Positions 48,601-60,580 of a stretch of DNA of 64,000 bases are shown piece after piece. Each line of letters starts with the position of its first letter. The stretch's first letter is position 1. A program made the position numbers and the translations under genes. Under the pieces are notes generated by a model, which searched no databases, was not told the origin of the DNA, and worked only from the letters and a program-made list of their open reading frames with translations. Source of the stretch: Gorsachius magnificus (taxonomy: Eukaryota > Chordata > Aves > Pelecaniformes > Ardeidae); assembly GCA_034008185.1 (NCBI GenBank), contig CM067082.1:105581311-105645310 (forward strand), written 5' to 3'.

Positions 48601-51600
48601 TATTAATATGAATCTTTCAGCTTACCATTTCTAATCTGTATAGATTTTAGGTAATTTTTAAGACAATTATTTACATCCACACTGATCTGTGTGTTCTGGT
48701 ATTAAAATGAAGGTAAGCCCTTTAGAGCATTTGCTTTAGACTGTCACTAGGACTGCTTTCTAAAGCCCTCCTATCACAGGGATATGTCAGCAAATTGGGT
48801 TTGAGATCTAGATCCAGAGTTTGAAAATCTAGCACACGCACAAGGCAGTATAAATACCTGTTGTTTTGAACTGAAGCTCAAGATCTCCCTATTCTGAATT
48901 TTATCCAATACTTTCTGAAGAGGCATTTTTAAAATCCTAGTCTAGACAATAGATCAGGCTGCGGGGATGTGGGAAGCTTTGGCTTGTCTATCTGTCTGTT
49001 TGCTAAAATGATTGATGTGCTGTTTGCTTTTATGCTGAGAACTGTTTTGCTACTTTGTGCATTTCCTAAAAACCTTCTCCCTCTTGTGACCCTCCCAGGG
49101 AGTTCTCACTCTGCACGACACGGCTGTTTCAGGGACCCTGAAATACTGTGTAAGGGTGAAGTTGCTCCCAGAGGCTGTCTGCCACATACTGAACCAGCAT
49201 TCTTACAAGAACCAGTGTCTTTCATCTGAGTTGGGAGAGAGCACTTATTTTATTTCCAAATTAAAACGACACTCTAAATATGGTATCTTCTCATTTTTGT
49301 GCCTGAAGTCTACTTAGATGACACATCAGGGACTGTACAACTGATTGTAAATCCAAGGTATGGGTTTACAAGCATGTGATTCCAGAGCTGTCTTGAAGAT
49401 GTTTGCATAGTACATGTTGCTGACTTGTTTTACGTATTTAATACATGTTTGGGAAGTAGTGGAAGTCTTAACTATTGCACAGTAGTTAATATGTTAGACA
49501 GAGCTCCTGGTGACCAACAAATGTATGCAAGCCCATACACTATCCAATTCATGTAGGAAGCCTTATACACACCAGCAAATGTGGTGTAGTGAAATAGGAG
49601 TCCTGGTATGCTTTAATTTTTTTTTTTCAGAATGATAATACTCACCATTATCTGAATCTTAAATGATAACGTCTATCTCTTTATCAGCAGATTTCTATTC
49701 ATTGCCATTGCTGTCACAAAAATGATAATGTCTCCTAATATGTTCCTGGCCACCTGCACTGTGCTAGAGTGGTTGAAGACAAATGGTCATTCAGTTGTGT
49801 GTTTATTTGGCTTCTGTTGTCACTGGCATGGGGCAGACTTGCTCAGTAGTGACCCTGTTGAACTTTCAAATGTATTTTTCATGCTGGTTGGCATAAAATC
49901 TTTATTCATAGCTGGAGACAACCTTGAACATCTGTCTTTGTTCTTACAGCAACCCCTCCAAGTCTACAGTGTGCATCTGACCTTGCTTGAAATATCTGGA
50001 ACATGTATCCTAGAGCTGGGAGAAACGTAATTTTGATATTTCTTTATATTTTTTTTCCCCATTAAGGATAGCCTTTAAGGGTAGCAAAAGAAACCTTTCA
50101 CATGTCTTCTAGAATGAAAGTTAAAAATAAATGCCTACAATCCACTGTGGAATGAATCCTAATGCCAGCATTTAGACAAAATATTCTGAAAAATCAATAG
50201 AAATTTTACTTCTGTTGGAGGATTAGCAGAATCTTTCAAGCACAAGGTGAACATAGGGCAAAACTAGGGAGGAATCTTTTTTAGATGATTTATAGCTTCA
50301 CTAAAGCACAGAGATAAAGCCTGAAAGTGAAATGGAAAATGAGACAAGAAACATGGTTCTTGATAATACTAAAGTTAACCTTTAACATTAAATACCATAT
50401 ATATAAAATATTAAGTTTAGACATGCTGGTTATCAGTAGCAAACCAACTAGGAGTATGGAAACCTCTGTCCTCTTGAGATTTCATGAATGCTTTCAAAAT
50501 CTGCTTATGACAAGGGCGGCTCTGCTGGTGGTGATCACTGTTCTCACCCCCATGGCAGATGGAGCCCAAGTCTCTTGGAGATTAATTGCAGCAGGCTCAC
50601 AAGCTTTGGGGAGTTTTTGGACAGACAGATTTTTCTGCAGACATTTTTCTCTCTGTCTGTCCTAGCACACAGGCTGCGTACCTGCTGTGCACGAGGCATG
50701 TGGGTAGCCTGCCCAGAAACTGCACTCTGTCCTTCATCCGGTGTCTCCAGCAAAGCCATCTGCAGCCTGGATGGGTGCGTCTCTCAACTCTGCCAAGTTT
50801 CTTGTGTCCTTATTGAACAGTGAAGTATCCTAGTCGAGGTAGGAGCTTAGCAGAAGTGGATGGATGGGTAGCTAGAGTAGCTCCATGCTTTTGTTTTAGG
50901 AAAGACTCATCTTTCTCAAAGATGGACCTCTCATAGGAGGGTTAGAGAGTGCTATTTCATCTTCCCTTCTCTTCCATCTCTTGAGAAAGCTGCTGAAGTG
51001 AGACAAGACGATACCTCAACCCATACCACCCTCCAAGCCGATGCCAGGGAGCCTCTTGCTTTGTTTTGCGGATAAGAGGCGGCAGCAGGAGTTATAGTGG
51101 TTTTGTTCATCTCTGAGGTGGAAAGTGAATCTTTCCATTGTAGACTGTAGATTTCTTACAAAATCTGTTACCTCCAGAGGACTGTGGATTGCAGCAGCAT
51201 CCCCCGATAAAGGCTTCATGTAACTATCGCTCAAAGATTTATTTGCCTAGCCCTTGAATAGCATTTTCTCACAGGAAGCAGATGTCACTTGTACTTTATT
51301 GGTCTGCACTGGCTTCCAGTTCAGGTTTGGTTTTACTGGAAGATGTTGCTTCAGACCTGGAGTATTGTGGCTGCCTGGGAGATGTTACTCTTAACAGGGA
51401 AATCTGAGCTAAAAGCTGTAGATGTAACTGGGAGGTGGAGGAGGCAAGGTGTTTACTGTAAAGTTCCCTCCCTGGCTCAGGCTGTCCAGAGCCAACCTTT
51501 TTGCTCTCTAGAGTTATTTTTTCGCCTTGCTTTTTTTGCTGAACTTTTGTTGCACTGAGTTTTCTACACAGCTCTATTCCATGCAATTTAAAGCAGTGGC

Positions 51601-53899
51601 AATGCTAGCTAATCCTGCTTGGAAAGATGGTATTCTGAATGCTTTGTGAGTTTTGAATTGCAATGAATGAGGCTTTTAAGAAAATAGAAATATTGTGTAG
51701 GTTTTGGCATTTCCTTATAGTGCCCAGTGAGCTATCTCTCTAAGCTCTGCCGGGCAAGTAGAAGTATGCTTACTTTAAATGGTACAGGTTGATTTGTTTC
51801 AGACTGCTTTTGAACTTGTGCTCTAGTATGATTTCAAGCCTGAAAGAGCCCATCTGGGACATAAGAGAGCTAGAAAGCAGCTTGATGTTAAAAAGCAGCA
51901 TTACAGCTGGAAGCAGGAGTAGCAGTGGGATATAAAGAGAGATGCAACTGGACTTAGTGTTGTGCAGAGGAGGGGCCACTATGAAAAGTACGGAATGAGC
52001 TATAAACAAAAGGCTGAAATGAAGGAACATTTCATATTATCCATGCATTTCACTAAAAAAAACACCCAACTGTGCAACATACTGCAAAGGCAATGTCTCA
52101 ATAATGTGCTAAGCCTGAGCTTTGATTCAATCTGCCAGAGAAGCAAGACTCCAGAGCAGCTCTGCAGAGGCATAGGATACGTGCGTATTAAATACAGGAG
52201 CAAAGTTGCAAGAAAGGACCTGTGCTCACCCTGTGTTGCGGCATTGCTTTTTCTTCCATGGATGTATCCCTGATCCTGTCACCAGACCAGCTGAGGTCTC
52301 CATGCCCTACTTTCCCTTTTGCTGAATTGTCACCAAAGTTTGAACTTTGTCTTCTCTTAGCCTTTTTTCCCGGACTGAATGACGACACTGCTTCAGGGAG
52401 CCCTTCTTTGGTGTTTTCTCTTTCATTCTGCACCTGTGTGTCTTCTCTCAAAGCTATTCCCTGAGCATCATAAGGAACATCAGTGAAGAATTCATTTCAT
52501 TTTGTCAAGTTTCTGGCCTGACCCTTAATTTAGAGCAGTCATTTCAGTCTACAATAAACTCTGTGTTCCTGCATGCCGCAGTGAAAGAATTACGAGCAGC
52601 CCTTAGCCATGTGCATTCAGGATGCTTTGGTGGCCCCATGGGACGGGTAGACTTCAGTGCCTGAAAACTTATTATAGAACGGGGGTACAGTCAGTACGTT
52701 ATATTCTGTGTAGTAGTACATATGTGGGTCTGTCCGTATGTAAAAGCTTTTTACATGATTCACTGAGGCCATTAGGAGTGGAATGGCATACCATCATTTC
52801 AGGCACAGAGCTCTTCAAAATGAACAGCTTTTTCCATCTTTCCCCAGGGAGCCCTGAGAGACATCCAGCTTGTAGGTGGGAGGAGACTGTTCATAAGTCT
52901 TCCGTCACAGCATCCAGGAACACAAAGCTCATTGTGGGGATGAGCCTGAGCTGCAGCTCTGAGTGATAAATAAGGCAGGGCAGTTAGATGGAAAGGGCTG
53001 ACTTCTCTTGCTAAGACAAAGGTGGACTGATTTCTAAAGTTTAACAGCCTGGACCTCTCATGAGCATATGGAGCACATGTTGGTAGAGGGTCCAGAGCTA
53101 AACATGGTATTCTGTAAGCACGGTGAAGTAATCAGACAAGAGAGTAGATTTAGAACAAAGATCTCTTTTGACTAACTTAATTTTAGACATATATTCTGTG
53201 CTTTTGCCTTTGCTGTTCTTCTTGCCTCTCTCTGTTTCTGATATTCATTGATACACCAGGATTTATCCAGTCCAGGTTGCTTTTTTTTTTGCTTTTTTTT
53301 TTCCCACATTCATTCTCAAAATTTCATATACCCTCTTGGTTTTCAGTCCTCTGAAGAAAGCAGTCCTTCTGGGTTTGCATAGTTGGACTCAGAGGCTAAC
53401 AAGAATGTGCTTTCTTAAGTGATTTTGGCTTATTTGGTTTCTGAGGTCATGGACATAGTGGAAGAACACCTGCTCTCATCTTGCTTCAGCACTTAATCCC
53501 TGTCCCAGACAAGCCTAGAAGGGCATGGCACAGGAGGTGAAGAATAATGTAAAAAATTGCTCAATAACTTTTTTGAACATCCGGAAAGGTTCATGGATAA
53601 TGATTTTATTCTCCCTGGTTTTCTTATATCCATACCAAGAAATAAGATAGAAAGAAACTGTTTCTTCAGCTATTACATTCATCGCTTAAAAGAATGAACA
53701 AAAAATAATAATCCAAGGTCTCTGCAAGCAATATAGAAAGTGTTGAAGGACAGTTGTACACATTCCCTGATGCAGGCAGAAATTTCTGTTGGCAAATCTG
53801 CTTTGGGTAAAGCTTTTCAAGACTTGTTACCAGTCTGTATGCACATCTACTTGACATTTTGCTTTATTTTTTTTTCTAACTGAGACTATTTTCCTTCAG

Positions 53900-53999
53900 G
53901 GTGGCAGGACACAGTGCATCCAAGAAGTCTGCCCCATTCTCTCATGTCCCCAGCACCTCAGTCACACTCCTGCTGGACAGTGTTGCCCCAAATGCTTAG
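53900..53999 (+). CDS. BMPER: BMPER exon encoding the second half of vWC domain 3 (partial CDS)
   Basis: 100-nt exon, acceptor tttccttcag, donor TTAG|gtgagt (strong). It starts in phase 0 with GGT GGC AGG (GGR) and ends one base into a Gly codon. It gives residues 120-152: [16 protein letters not shown], then [17 protein letters not shown]. Six cysteines (C5-C10) complete the ten-cysteine vWC3. The [12 protein letters not shown] string is shared with human BMPER as recalled, and it joins in frame to the exon 37.5 kb upstream. This exon has the same length (100 nt) and phases as the second exon of vWC1 at 2440-2539, a sign of module duplication. Confidence 0.95.
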
Positions 54000-56900
54000 G
54001 TGAGTGGATTTTTTTTTTCCTGGGAATTTTGTAATTAATATGATATGTTTCTGCATAGCATCTTTTATACCAGTATTTCACAATACTGGTAAATTCTGGG
54101 AGGTGGAAGAGACAGTATTACTCAGTGGAGTTCATAATCTACAGGTTTAAACAGGTACTCAGGGTCAGTGTGTAGGATTGTGATGGGTGGTACTAAGCAA
54201 GCAGCTGCAGAAGAGCATTTGAGCATAGACCAGTTGGCTTGCTTAGAGACAAATATAGAGATGTTTCCCTCTTTTATTACACATGTTTAATGAAGGAGGT
54301 TGAGGTGGGAGGAAATGTTTCATTGGAATTTGCCACAAGAAAAAGGCCTCGCCCTATCATATTTTTATTCAAGTGTGCATTTGTGTTCTTGGTTTTGAGG
54401 AAACACAGGTCAGAGGAAACTTCTGGACTGAAATTGCATTCTTAGAAGCTGTTGTCAGAGAGGCTAGAACCCAGGAGTCTGCCTCATGGTTGCCTTCTTA
54501 AGGTGGAATCACAGTTTCAGCCAGGAGTACTTTCAATTATGTCTTTCCAACACATTTTGAAGGAGTAAGTCAGAGGCCCCTAAGAAGGGCTAGTTCTTCC
54601 AAGTCATGCCAAGGAAGGCAGTGACTTTTGAGAGTTCTTATTTTGCTCTTACCATGTCCGCAGATCCCATGGGTTAACATTCCTCAGCATGTGTCCCTCT
54701 ATTTTATAAACAAGGAGCATTTACCACCTACCAAGTAAATTAGCTTCAATTTGGTCTATGAGGTTATAACTAGGCTTGGAAAATTTTCAGAGCTGATAAC
54801 TCCCAGTTCTTCAACAGAAACTTTTTGTCATTTTGACTACATCTTTACTACTATCCAAAATCTGTTTCCAGGGCTAGGTTCGGGGCACAGAGAGGTCTGG
54901 CCTTGGAGGCAGCAAGCCATAGAGAGTTCCAGCTACTCATAATACGTAACGTTTTTGACTGCTTGAAACAAACCTGAATTTATTTATTTATTTATTTGCT
55001 AATTGAGAAGTGCTACAGAAAAATATCTGCCTGGAACATTTAACCGCAGCACCAGAGAGTAATACAGCAGAGGAATGAAATGGAGAGAACAGTCCAAATG
55101 CTGAGCTTCTATTTTGGCTGAGGATGTTTTCCCTTTCCTTCTGTAAACTCCCCTTCTCCTCTCCACCCCATGCTTTTCCCAACTGAACCTTCCCCTCCTT
55201 GATCTAGGCATTCAAAACCCAGCTTTAATTTTTGACTGCTTCATGGGGATTTTTCTACAGGTTCTTTTTTCCCTCTTAGAAATGTCTGTAAATGAGTTCA
55301 CTAATAATAACGATTTTCATTTTATGTGGTTTTTGCTCTAAAGCATGTCATATACTTGTGACTAGATAATGTCTGTTCACGGGGAAGTATTGAAAGTTTT
55401 GGAGTGGAGTTAGAGCCAAGGGATGTGTAGCACACTGCATGGCAGTCAGGAAAAAGAAACATTTTCAGGGATGTTGAGGCATGGTTTTTAAAGTATCATG
55501 TGGAGGACCTCCCTGCAATTGAATTCCTAATACTCAGCGTATATAGCTTAGAAGAATGCAGTGGACTCTACTGGGACTTGACTTATTAGTTTAATGAGTG
55601 GTTATGAGCCAGCAAAGCCGAACATTAAGCCAGTATCTTCACCACGACATCTTTTAAAGTGGTAGCTCCTTTGTCAGTGGTTTTTTACCATCTATTTGAA
55701 CTGGTTTGGCCACCCGGAATTGCACTGGGTGGTTTGCAAGGCATGGCAAGAGGGTGTGAGAGAGAACTGGACTTCTGTTGACATAAGTTATGCGATTGAA
55801 GTCCTGGCCCCACATAGAGCAGTAGAAGTGTTGCTACAGGCAGGATTATGGCTGGGCTTTGCCTGTAAGTGGTGCATGGATGTAGATCAATTCCTTTTAG
55901 GGCTACTGAGCATCCTCAACTGATTTCGTATGTCAGTCCTACAAGAGAAATTAAGCCTTTTCAGAAAGACTCACATTCAGTAAAACGAAGGCTTGTTATG
56001 CAAACACAGATTAGTCCAAGGTAGCTAATTTGCAAGAGAGATGTTCAAATCGTGTCTAACTGAACAATAGTAATTACTTCTTAATTTTTGTTTAATAGTT
56101 ACTTTAACATTAGATTTGTAAAAACACACGGCTAATCCAATGGATTTTGCTGTGTGCTTATCCTTTTGTTCACTTTTATCTCAGAGGAGAATGGAACATT
56201 TTTCTTTTAAGCTGTTCTACATTTATCAAGAATTATTGAAAAGGGAAGGAATTACAGAGTGCTAAGACTTGGTGGTCTGAGAGCTAAAGTATTGGCCTAG
56301 TACTTAGTGATTTCTTGTATGTACTTATAGTGGTCATTCCCTACCTCAGAATTGATGCCTGTTTAACATCAGACCTCAGAAATAATAAGCCACGAGACTG
56401 GCAGCCACTCATAAAAGAACTTATTAGTTCGCTGCCACCAAAAGTAAACAGGGGAAGGTATTCAAAACCAGGAAGATAAGTATAGTGATTTCATGTGAGT
56501 TTTTGTAAAGAGCTCATGCTTATGTATCGTAATGGTCATCTGTTTAAAATAACCTAGTACAAAAGCAGCTGAGGAATAAGAGAAGCTTGCAGAGCTGCAA
56601 AGTGTATTACAACTTGGATCTGAAAGTGCTTACAAGATTGCAGGGCTTCAGAAGGGATTTGATATTGATGCTGCTTTCCCTGTATAGTGCTCTAAACCTT
56701 GCCTTGCTCTCATGAAACCCAAATACTTTATGGGCTATGGAAATGAAATATCTTCTGTTGCTCTCATTCTGCTCATAAACAATGCAAATGCCTGTATTTC
56801 TTGCAACCTTGTGTAAACTTGGTACACCAAGCTATCTTAATGAGACCAGACAACACCTATGGTTTTTTTACATCACTGTCGCTGAGTTGATTTAGTTTGG

Positions 56901-57329
56901 CTGCTGTGAACCCCTGAGGTAGATATGCTAAAACCAGTTAAGGCTGCTTTATTTGATAAGTTATTGCATTAAGTTAAAGACTATTTAAACTAGTTTAAGT
57001 GTACCTACCATAAGAGTTTGCAGTGCTTACTTTTTATTCCTTTAGCTGCACTATGCACTTTATGATGAGAATAAAGGTTTTTCCAATATAAACATGCCAT
57101 AAATCATATTTATATTCTCTCCCATGGTAGAATTGTACAGATGAATGTGTGCTAGAAGAACAGTGAACTGTTAAAAGTACATATTTTTTTCACACCAAAA
57201 TGGAAAGGCAGAGCAAATGACACATTGCACATGAATTTGGTCTGGTGACAATAAGCTCTACTATTTTTGTTGACAATATGGCATCTTTTCAACCACATTC
57301 TGTTTCTATTACTGTTTATTTATATTCAG
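54000..57329 (+). other. BMPER: BMPER intron, about 3.3 kb, between vWC3 and vWC4
   Basis: Phase-1 intron (gtgagt ... tatattcag). A (TTTA)n microsatellite lies at 54979-54997. The rest is AT-rich unique sequence with no recognised gene or element. Confidence 0.85.
54979..54997. repeat. (TTTA)n microsatellite
   Basis: Tetranucleotide repeat TTTATTTATTTATTTATTT in intron sequence; just under five units. Confidence 0.85.
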
Positions 57330-57439
57330 GACAGAGGAAAGTGTTTGACCTCCCATTTGGAAGCTGCCTCTTTCACAGCAACGTGTATGATAATGGGTCC
57401 TCATTTATTTATGACAACTGCACGATGTGTACATGTAAG
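57330..57439 (+). CDS. BMPER: BMPER exon encoding the first half of vWC domain 4 (partial CDS)
   Basis: 110-nt exon, acceptor tttatattcag, donor AAG|gtaagt (full consensus). It finishes a Gly codon and ends in phase 0. It gives residues 153-189: [20 protein letters not shown] then [17 protein letters not shown]. The first cysteines of vWC4 (SC, then NCTMCTC) are present. The linker [15 protein letters not shown] is nearly identical to human BMPER as recalled, so this is one of the firmest family matches in the window. Two N-glycosylation sequons occur, NGS and NCT. The exon is longer than the equivalent 83-nt exons of vWC2 and vWC3 because of the extra linker ahead of C1. Confidence 0.97.
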
Positions 57440-58074
57440 GTAAGTCCACAGTACTTTGGTACTGGGTGCTGCTGGTTGTCTGGCTTAGCAGTAATTTGTA
57501 GGGCTTTAGATCCATAAGCCCTGATACTGTTGTTCTTTGGCATCTTGTGTGGTCCCTGAGAATCTGATCTGAAGAGCGTTTGCAGTTGTGCTAGGAAAGT
57601 TCAAGAAGTTATTGACTGCCTCAGCTGAGACATGATGACTGAGTCTGTGTGATGCAAAATTAAGTTACACAGCTATGTGATCCTCTTTAAGTTTGCATTA
57701 CAGTGGAAGAGGAGTTTCTAAATGGTGAATTACCACATCTCTGCTGAAGGGAAGTGATTTTTTTTTAGTTCCTCTAACATGACTGTGACCACTTTGCACT
57801 TTTGCACCTAGGCACAAAAAATGAAAGTGTCACCAAATCAGTAAGATTTTGCAGGCCAACAGAAGTACAAGCTGGGCTTTAGCTTCACAGGCCATGAAAG
57901 ATTCCCTTAATACAGTAAATAATTTTTATTTCTATGAGCTGACCTATTCAAAGCAGTTGGGCTGTAGCTTGTGTGGATGCAATGACTGAGCAAGCAGAAA
58001 TGTTATGTTAAGGACACACAAGGGCACAAACATCTTGGTGATGATTTCATTATTTCCTTTTGTCCTTTACCTAG
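57440..58074 (+). other. BMPER: BMPER intron, 635 bp, inside vWC4
   Basis: Phase-0 intron (gtaagt ... cctttacctag) after the fourth cysteine position of vWC4. No repeat or gene seen. Confidence 0.88.
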
Positions 58075-58215
58075 GATTCAACAGTGATCTGTAAGAAGAG
58101 GTGCTTACTTCCCGGTGAATGCAATAAAAAAAAAGAGCACTGCTGCAAGGAGTGTGTCTCATATATCTCTCCTGAGGAAGTGAAAGTGTGCAAGTTTGGC
58201 AATAAGATCTTCCAG
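58075..58215 (+). CDS. BMPER: BMPER exon encoding the end of vWC domain 4 and the start of vWC domain 5 (partial CDS)
   Basis: 141-nt exon, acceptor tttacctag, donor CAG|gtaaag, phase 0 at both ends. It gives residues 190-236: DSTVICKKRCLLPGECNKKK, then EHCCKEC, then a linker and KVCKFGNKIFQ. Six cysteines complete the ten of vWC4, and the VCKFGN cysteine is C1 of vWC5. So one exon covers the boundary that elsewhere in the gene is marked by a phase-1 intron. The EEVKVCKFGNKIFQ end matches human BMPER closely as recalled; the middle (LLPGECNKKKEH) is the most divergent part. Nine consecutive A (58126-58134) encode the KKK and form a coding homopolymer prone to slippage or sequencing error. The frame is correct as given. 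Confidence 0.96.
58126..58134 (+). repeat. BMPER: Coding A9 homopolymer in BMPER
   Basis: AAT-AAA-AAA-AAA-GAG encodes N-K-K-K-E inside vWC4. Loss or gain of one A would shift the frame before the CC pair of the domain. Confidence 0.9.
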
Positions 58216-60475
58216 GTAAAGTTTCAGGTGTGGCTCAAGAATAGATGCCATTGTAACAGCTGAAACAGTGTGAGTTTACTGTAAATTAGTATTGTGGCTT
58301 GTTTTTTAGCAGAATCCTCACCATCCTAGTTGATGATGGAATAAGTCAGAGGCAAAGCTTTGCAATACATGCCATCTGCTATCTTTTTTCTCAGTTTGTG
58401 TAAATTCTGCTAATACACGGCAGTTAAAGATCAGTTCCTTCTTGATGTGACATGTTGTCTCCTTCTCCATACGCAGAGATTCAAGCTTCTGTCTCATGAC
58501 AAGTAATGCATTTTTAGTAAGAGGTAGTAATGCTCTGCTTTCCCAAGCAAACACATATTCATGGAGAAGCTATTCTGAGTGGTATGTAGGCTTTATCTGC
58601 TGAGCCAGAGAGTCTCTTTGATAGCTGAGCCAACAGGAGCTGCGCGAAGTTCGTCTTGGCTGAAAGTTACTCATCTTGATCTGCTACATTTCACGTCTCT
58701 GCTAAGGACAGCACCCCTGACATCTTACAGCAGGATAGTCATGTGATAACTGTTACCTACTGCACTCTCACCCAATGTTTTCAAATCACAAGGGATTCCC
58801 TGCAGAACACTTCTGCTATTGCTGAGGCCCTGTTTGTTTTTGCAAGTGGTGCGGCTTTTTTCACACTGTGTCAGAAAAAGATTCTGTCACCTCATGGGCC
58901 ATCTGTGAATTAAGAGACCCTTGAATCAGATCAAATGTTAAATCCTTTGTGAATAGTTGGTTTGCTCAGCCAGAATTGCTTCCCATTTATTCCATCTTTT
59001 GTGTACATAGCTGAAGTGTTTATTCTGGAAATTACATGTGAACCTACTGTATGCTGAGACTATACTCCATCTGATTGGCACTTTCACACTGGTGCTATTG
59101 TGCTTTGGAAACAAATGACTGCTTCTTAGGCACCCAACTAAAATATTCTGCTTCTTGTGAAGATTTTATTATATTACTAAGTATTATATGGAGTAAGAAA
59201 AAATAACGAGACAGCACACTCATTTCTGGCTCCGTGTGCAAAAAGGTAAATCCAGTGTTGCTCTGTTGAAGTTAATGGTCTAACACAGCTAGAATGGGCA
59301 CGGCAAATGTGGTTTTGCAGTCCTATGAGACAAAAAATTGGGATAGCTGCATTCAATCAGCTGTGATATATTCTGGTACCTTAGCAGATGCTGGGAGACT
59401 GGTCATTAGGGGCCCACAAGAACATGTGCTGCATCAGGAACAACCAGGCAATCGTAACATTGCCTGGAAACAAAAGATGGGGGAGAGGCAGTGTTTGACC
59501 GAGCATGCTGTGCTGTATAAGTTAGGCTTCTTGGCATTTCAGATTTAGTCTGTTTTTGTCTCTGGTCAGAACCTCATGTTGAGGTGGGCACATAATTGTT
59601 CACAGCTGTCTGGTTGGACTGCCTGTTCCTGTCAGGTCTATCCTCACCCTTCCTTCACAGCAGCCCTGTAAACAGAAAACATGCACATTTTGGCTCTAAG
59701 TGGGCTAGCACAAGACTGTAAGTGGGTGAGACAGAATGTTTTAAGAACCACACTTGGCAAATGCAACCCCATGTAAAAAGGAGCCAGGGCAGTTCCATAA
59801 GCAATCCTTCCCAAGTAAGTGGGGAGAAGACCATGAGGCATATTTTGCTCTGCACCTAATACTTTAAGAGCCATACATAGACCGTCTTTGCATTTGAGAA
59901 GTTCAGCACTGTATCTCTTCTAAACATTTTCAGATGTTTAGCAGATCAAGTATCTGTGAAAGTGCTGTAAGTAATCTAAATTAGAATTCATTATTCGACC
60001 ATTCCTGCTCTAAGTCAAAATGATGCTGCATCTGGGAATAAATTCACTATATGCTGACATCTTAATCAAATACTTTCACGTGCAACAACTTAAAGACATC
60101 ACTCAACCCAATGAATCAGGTTTTTCTAATTATGTGAGCTTAAATGAAAATTTATGGTAGGTGTGATCACATCTTAGACACATACTGGAGAGAAAACAAT
60201 ACAAATAATCAGGACAGTGATAAAAAATGCAAAGTGATTTGGTTAGGCTTTGCAAAATGAATTTCTGACCTAGAGGGCCAAAGGGAAGAAAACCCTGCTG
60301 AATTTGATCTTTGTCTTTAATCTGACTGGCCATGGACAGACACCTTAAAATAATTTAGACTAAACAATGACCCAGTGCCAACAGGGAAAGTCATCCTTTC
60401 TTGTGCAATGATACATTGCTGAAATAGCTTCCTGTTGCCACCCCAGCTGATACTATATCATGTTCCCTCTTGCAG
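58216..60475 (+). other. BMPER: BMPER intron, about 2.3 kb, inside vWC5
   Basis: Phase-0 intron (gtaaag ... ccctcttgcag) between FGNKIFQ and DGEMW. A short stretch at 59245-59278 resembles old amniote repeat words but is too short to classify. Otherwise there is unique AT-rich sequence and no gene. Confidence 0.85.
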
Positions 60476-60580
60476 GATGGAGAGATGTGGTCCTCTGTGA
60501 ACTGCACCATCTGTGCTTGTGTGAAAGGCAAGACAGAGTGTCGCAAGAAGCAGTGCATTCCAGTCAGCAGCTGTCCTCAT
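60476..60580 (+). CDS. BMPER: BMPER exon encoding the middle of vWC domain 5 (partial CDS)
   Basis: 105-nt exon, acceptor ccctcttgcag, donor CAT|gtgagt, phase 0 at both ends. It gives residues 237-271: [18 protein letters not shown], then [17 protein letters not shown]. Six cysteines (C2-C7) follow C1 of the previous exon; the CC pair and the last cysteine must lie in the next exon, beyond the window. The [10 protein letters not shown] and ECRxKQCIP strings match human BMPER as recalled. NCT is an N-glycosylation sequon. Unlike vWC1-4, no intron interrupts the domain after CxC. Reading past the donor stays open for 24 codons, so the splice site, not a stop, marks the end. Confidence 0.96.

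Larger units (their letters stand above)
43022..53899 (+). other. BMPER: Giant BMPER intron, 3' section
   Basis: About 10.9 kb of AT-rich intron ending in the acceptor tttccttcag. It contains a relic matching a widespread old amniote repeat word at 45628-45655, a perfect 16-bp AT palindrome at 48585-48600 and pyrimidine-rich runs near 53281-53303. Nothing here resembles an exon of BMPER or another gene. Confidence 0.75.
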
